Origin: Bacteroidota bacterium
Lineage (GTDB): Bacteria; Bacteroidota; Bacteroidia; Chitinophagales; Chitinophagaceae
Length of the DNA: 7,279 nucleotides
Assembly: GCA_005883855.1 (NCBI GenBank)
Contig: VBAU01000312.1
Coordinates: 6,477-13,755, forward strand
Direction: 5' to 3'
Part shown: positions 6,428-7,279 of the stretch, piece by piece
How positions within the stretch are numbered: position 1 is the stretch's first letter
Layout of the letters: each line of letters opens with the position of its first letter
The notes under the pieces: model-generated
What the model was told of the DNA's origin: nothing
Database searches by the model: none
What the model saw: only the letters and a program-made list of their open reading frames with translations
Translations under genes and position numbers: made by a program

Positions 6428-6745
6428 TCAAAATGCAAGTTTCCAGCTTCCTCTGTAGTTTCTTTTCACAAACTGGTTGGCAGGATCAAAGTTGGTAATT
6501 TTCATACTGATCCCGTCCCACAGCAATTTTTTTCTGCCCGGGTATACATTATCTCCATTCGCTTTGCCGCCACATCCAATACCAGCAATGTTGAGCTTAT
6601 CGCTGGGTGCAATAAAGCCACGACCCAAAACGGGACGGGGAACAATAAAAAAACCGCCAGCGACAAGAGATATGTTGTTAATGAACGAACGACGAGAAGT
6701 TTTCTTGCCTGCGCGCCAGGCAGGGAAATTTTCAGTGGCATTCAT
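6428..6745 (-). pseudogene. Internally deleted paralogue of the Gfo/Idh/MocA oxidoreductase
   Basis: This 105-residue frame joins the two ends of a Tat-exported Gfo/Idh/MocA protein. Residues 16-60 contain a twin-arginine motif (TSRRSFINN), a hydrophobic stretch (LVAGGFFIVPRPVLGRGF) and the first Rossmann strand and glycine loop (SDKLNIAGIGCGG). Residues 68-105 (PGRKKLLWD, then KITNFDPANQFVKRNY) match the last 38 residues of the neighbouring full-length protein. The fusion point is around residues 64-68 (about 6542-6556). Relative to the neighbour about 380 residues, over 1.1 kb, are missing, yet the frame stays open. Most of the cofactor domain and all of the catalytic domain are gone, so oxidoreductase activity is not expected. 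A short Tat-exported peptide could still be made. The frame extends back to a TTG at 6781; the ATG at 6745 is preferred. Confidence 0.87.
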
Positions 6746-6793
6746 ACGGCAAAATTTTTCTTCAAGGTAACTCAAGAACAAAAACGAGCGAAA

Positions 6794-6824
6794 AAAAAGT
6801 TGTCACTTGTGAGCATGCAACAAA
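6794..6824 (-). promoter_or_regulatory. Candidate Bacteroidota-type promoter for the deleted paralogue and downstream dehydrogenase
   Basis: Reading the minus strand, TTTG at 6824-6821 is followed by exactly 19 bases and then AACTTTTT at 6801-6794. The Bacteroidota housekeeping pattern is TTTG-N19-TAnnTTTG, so the upstream box and spacing fit and the downstream box matches 4 of 6 fixed positions. Transcription would start near 6787, about 40 bases before the ATG at 6745. AT-rich sequence makes chance matches likely. Confidence 0.3.
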
Positions 6825-6887
6825 TTTCTGTCTCAGTCGTCATCTCTCAATAAATGGAGTGGTGGTCTGAATTGATGCGATTTCGAC

Positions 6888-6990
6888 AAAAAACAACCCC
6901 GCGGCTTTTGCGACTTCTCTCCAGTCCTTGCGTCCAAATAATAAAGGCCCGCAAAGGACGGAATGCAGGGGAAGTCAAAGAATGTTTTTT
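6888..6990. repeat. Long imperfect palindrome with three nested stem segments
   Basis: Three nested complementary segments are visible. The outer one pairs AAAAAACA (6888-6895) with TGTTTTTT (6983-6990), 8 of 8. The middle one pairs TTTGCGACTTC (6907-6917) with GAAGTCAAA (6971-6979), 9 pairs with a 2-base bulge. The inner one pairs GTCCTTGCG (6924-6932) with CGCAAAGGAC (6950-6959), 9 pairs with a 1-base bulge, around a 17-base AT-rich loop (6933-6949). It does not use the 7-base units seen elsewhere. It could be a small non-autonomous repeat, a structured RNA, or a terminator-like hairpin, since each end carries a run of A or T. Confidence 0.55.
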
Positions 6991-7106
6991 AGTTCTCATT
7001 CGAAGTTGTCGGCGAGGCGATATCGACAGAGGAAAAATAATGTCGAATTTTTCGTATTTGACAATTCCGTTCTTGCTTATGGCCAAGACTAGTTGTTTAT
7101 TTGACA

Positions 7107-7137
7107 TTTGTCCAACAATACATCATTCACTTCTTTG
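7107..7137 (+). promoter_or_regulatory. Candidate Bacteroidota-type promoter for the TMEM175-like gene
   Basis: TTTG at 7107-7110 is followed by exactly 19 bases and then CTTCTTTG at 7130-7137, against the pattern TTTG-N19-TAnnTTTG. The TTTG halves of both boxes and the spacing match and only the TA is missing. Transcription would begin around 7144, leaving a leader of about 20 bases before the ATG at 7164. Confidence 0.4.
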
Positions 7138-7163
7138 CGTTAGATTACATAGAAAATTCGGTT

Positions 7164-7279
7164 ATGAGCGAGACTAAACCTATAGCCAGTTTTGAGGTAT
7201 CAACCTCCCGCCTTGAAGCTTTTAGCGACGGAGTATTTGCCATTGCGATAACACTACTCATCATTGAAATCAAGGTTCC
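7164..7279 (+). CDS. TMEM175/DUF1211-family membrane protein, N-terminal part only
   Basis: From the ATG at 7164 the frame encodes 38 residues before the window ends. After a short polar leader (MSETKPIASFEVSTS) comes RLEAFSDGVFAIAITLLIIE and then IKVP, which is the start of the first transmembrane helix of the TMEM175/DUF1211 family with its hallmark R-x-x-x-FSDG motif. Bacterial TMEM175 proteins are potassium-permeable channels with six membrane helices per subunit that assemble as tetramers. The conserved motif begins 16 residues from the start, as is usual, and this supports the ATG chosen. The rest of the gene is outside the window, so completeness and ion selectivity cannot be judged. 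It is transcribed away from the dehydrogenase cluster. Confidence 0.9.
   Translation, partial: MSETKPIASFEVSTSRLEAFSDGVFAIAITLLIIEIKV

Larger units (their letters stand above)
6746..7163. other. Divergent gene-less region of 418 bases
   Basis: This stretch separates the minus-strand dehydrogenase cluster from the plus-strand TMEM175-like gene. Open frames exist here on both strands (6854-7177 plus, 6847-7107 minus), but neither reads like a folded protein or matches a family I recognise. They cross the long palindrome at 6888-6990, so I treat them as chance frames. The region holds promoter candidates pointing both ways and that palindrome. Nothing else is identifiable. Confidence 0.6.

Noticed and set aside
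6847..7177. Overlapping open frames on both strands (plus 6854-7177, minus 6847-7107) as hypothetical genes
   Set aside because: They cross an imperfect palindrome and show no recognisable domain. The plus frame also runs past the start of the TMEM175-like gene in another frame.

Overview
The window looks like chromosomal DNA of a Bacteroidota bacterium, probably a Chitinophagaceae/Sphingobacteriia-type lineage. The pointers are a parA-parB-DUF5683 gene order, weak or absent Shine-Dalgarno sequences, a Tat-exported Gfo/Idh/MocA dehydrogenase of the type common in that phylum, two promoter candidates near the TTTG-N19-TAnnTTTG pattern, and a stand-alone gene for a 23S rRNA intervening-sequence (IVS) type four-helix-bundle protein. 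This assignment is inferred from gene content, since no marker gene is present.

Bases 1-2268 (+ strand) hold the end of parA, a small four-helix-bundle gene enclosed in inverted heptamer arrays, parB, and a DUF5683 membrane protein gene. ParA and ParB form the chromosome partitioning system. The gap between the parA stop and the parB start is almost entirely filled by the four-helix-bundle unit. Bases 2428-4883 (+) hold a SirB1/transglutaminase-like protein gene, a cmoA-like gene broken by a small out-of-frame deletion, and an integral-membrane ICMT/PEMT-type methyltransferase gene.

Bases 4946-6745 (- strand) hold an intact Tat-exported Gfo/Idh/MocA oxidoreductase gene. Upstream of it in the same direction is a paralogue that has lost its whole middle (about 380 codons) but keeps both ends in frame. 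Bases 6746-7163 are a divergent gene-less region with promoter candidates and a long imperfect palindrome. A TMEM175/DUF1211 channel-like gene starts at 7164 and runs off the window.

The most interesting signal is a set of three inverted-repeat elements built from tandem 7-base units (198-656, 4084-4161, 4882-4940). Each starts within 10 bases after a stop codon. In each, one arm is an array of G-rich heptamers (NNGAGTT, GTGAGTY or GTGAAAN) and the other arm is roughly its reverse complement. The first encloses the four-helix-bundle gene and the other two are empty. This arrangement recalls 23S rRNA intervening sequences, where a stem encloses an IVS protein gene, but here it sits between protein genes. 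A fourth, unrelated palindrome lies at 6888-6990.
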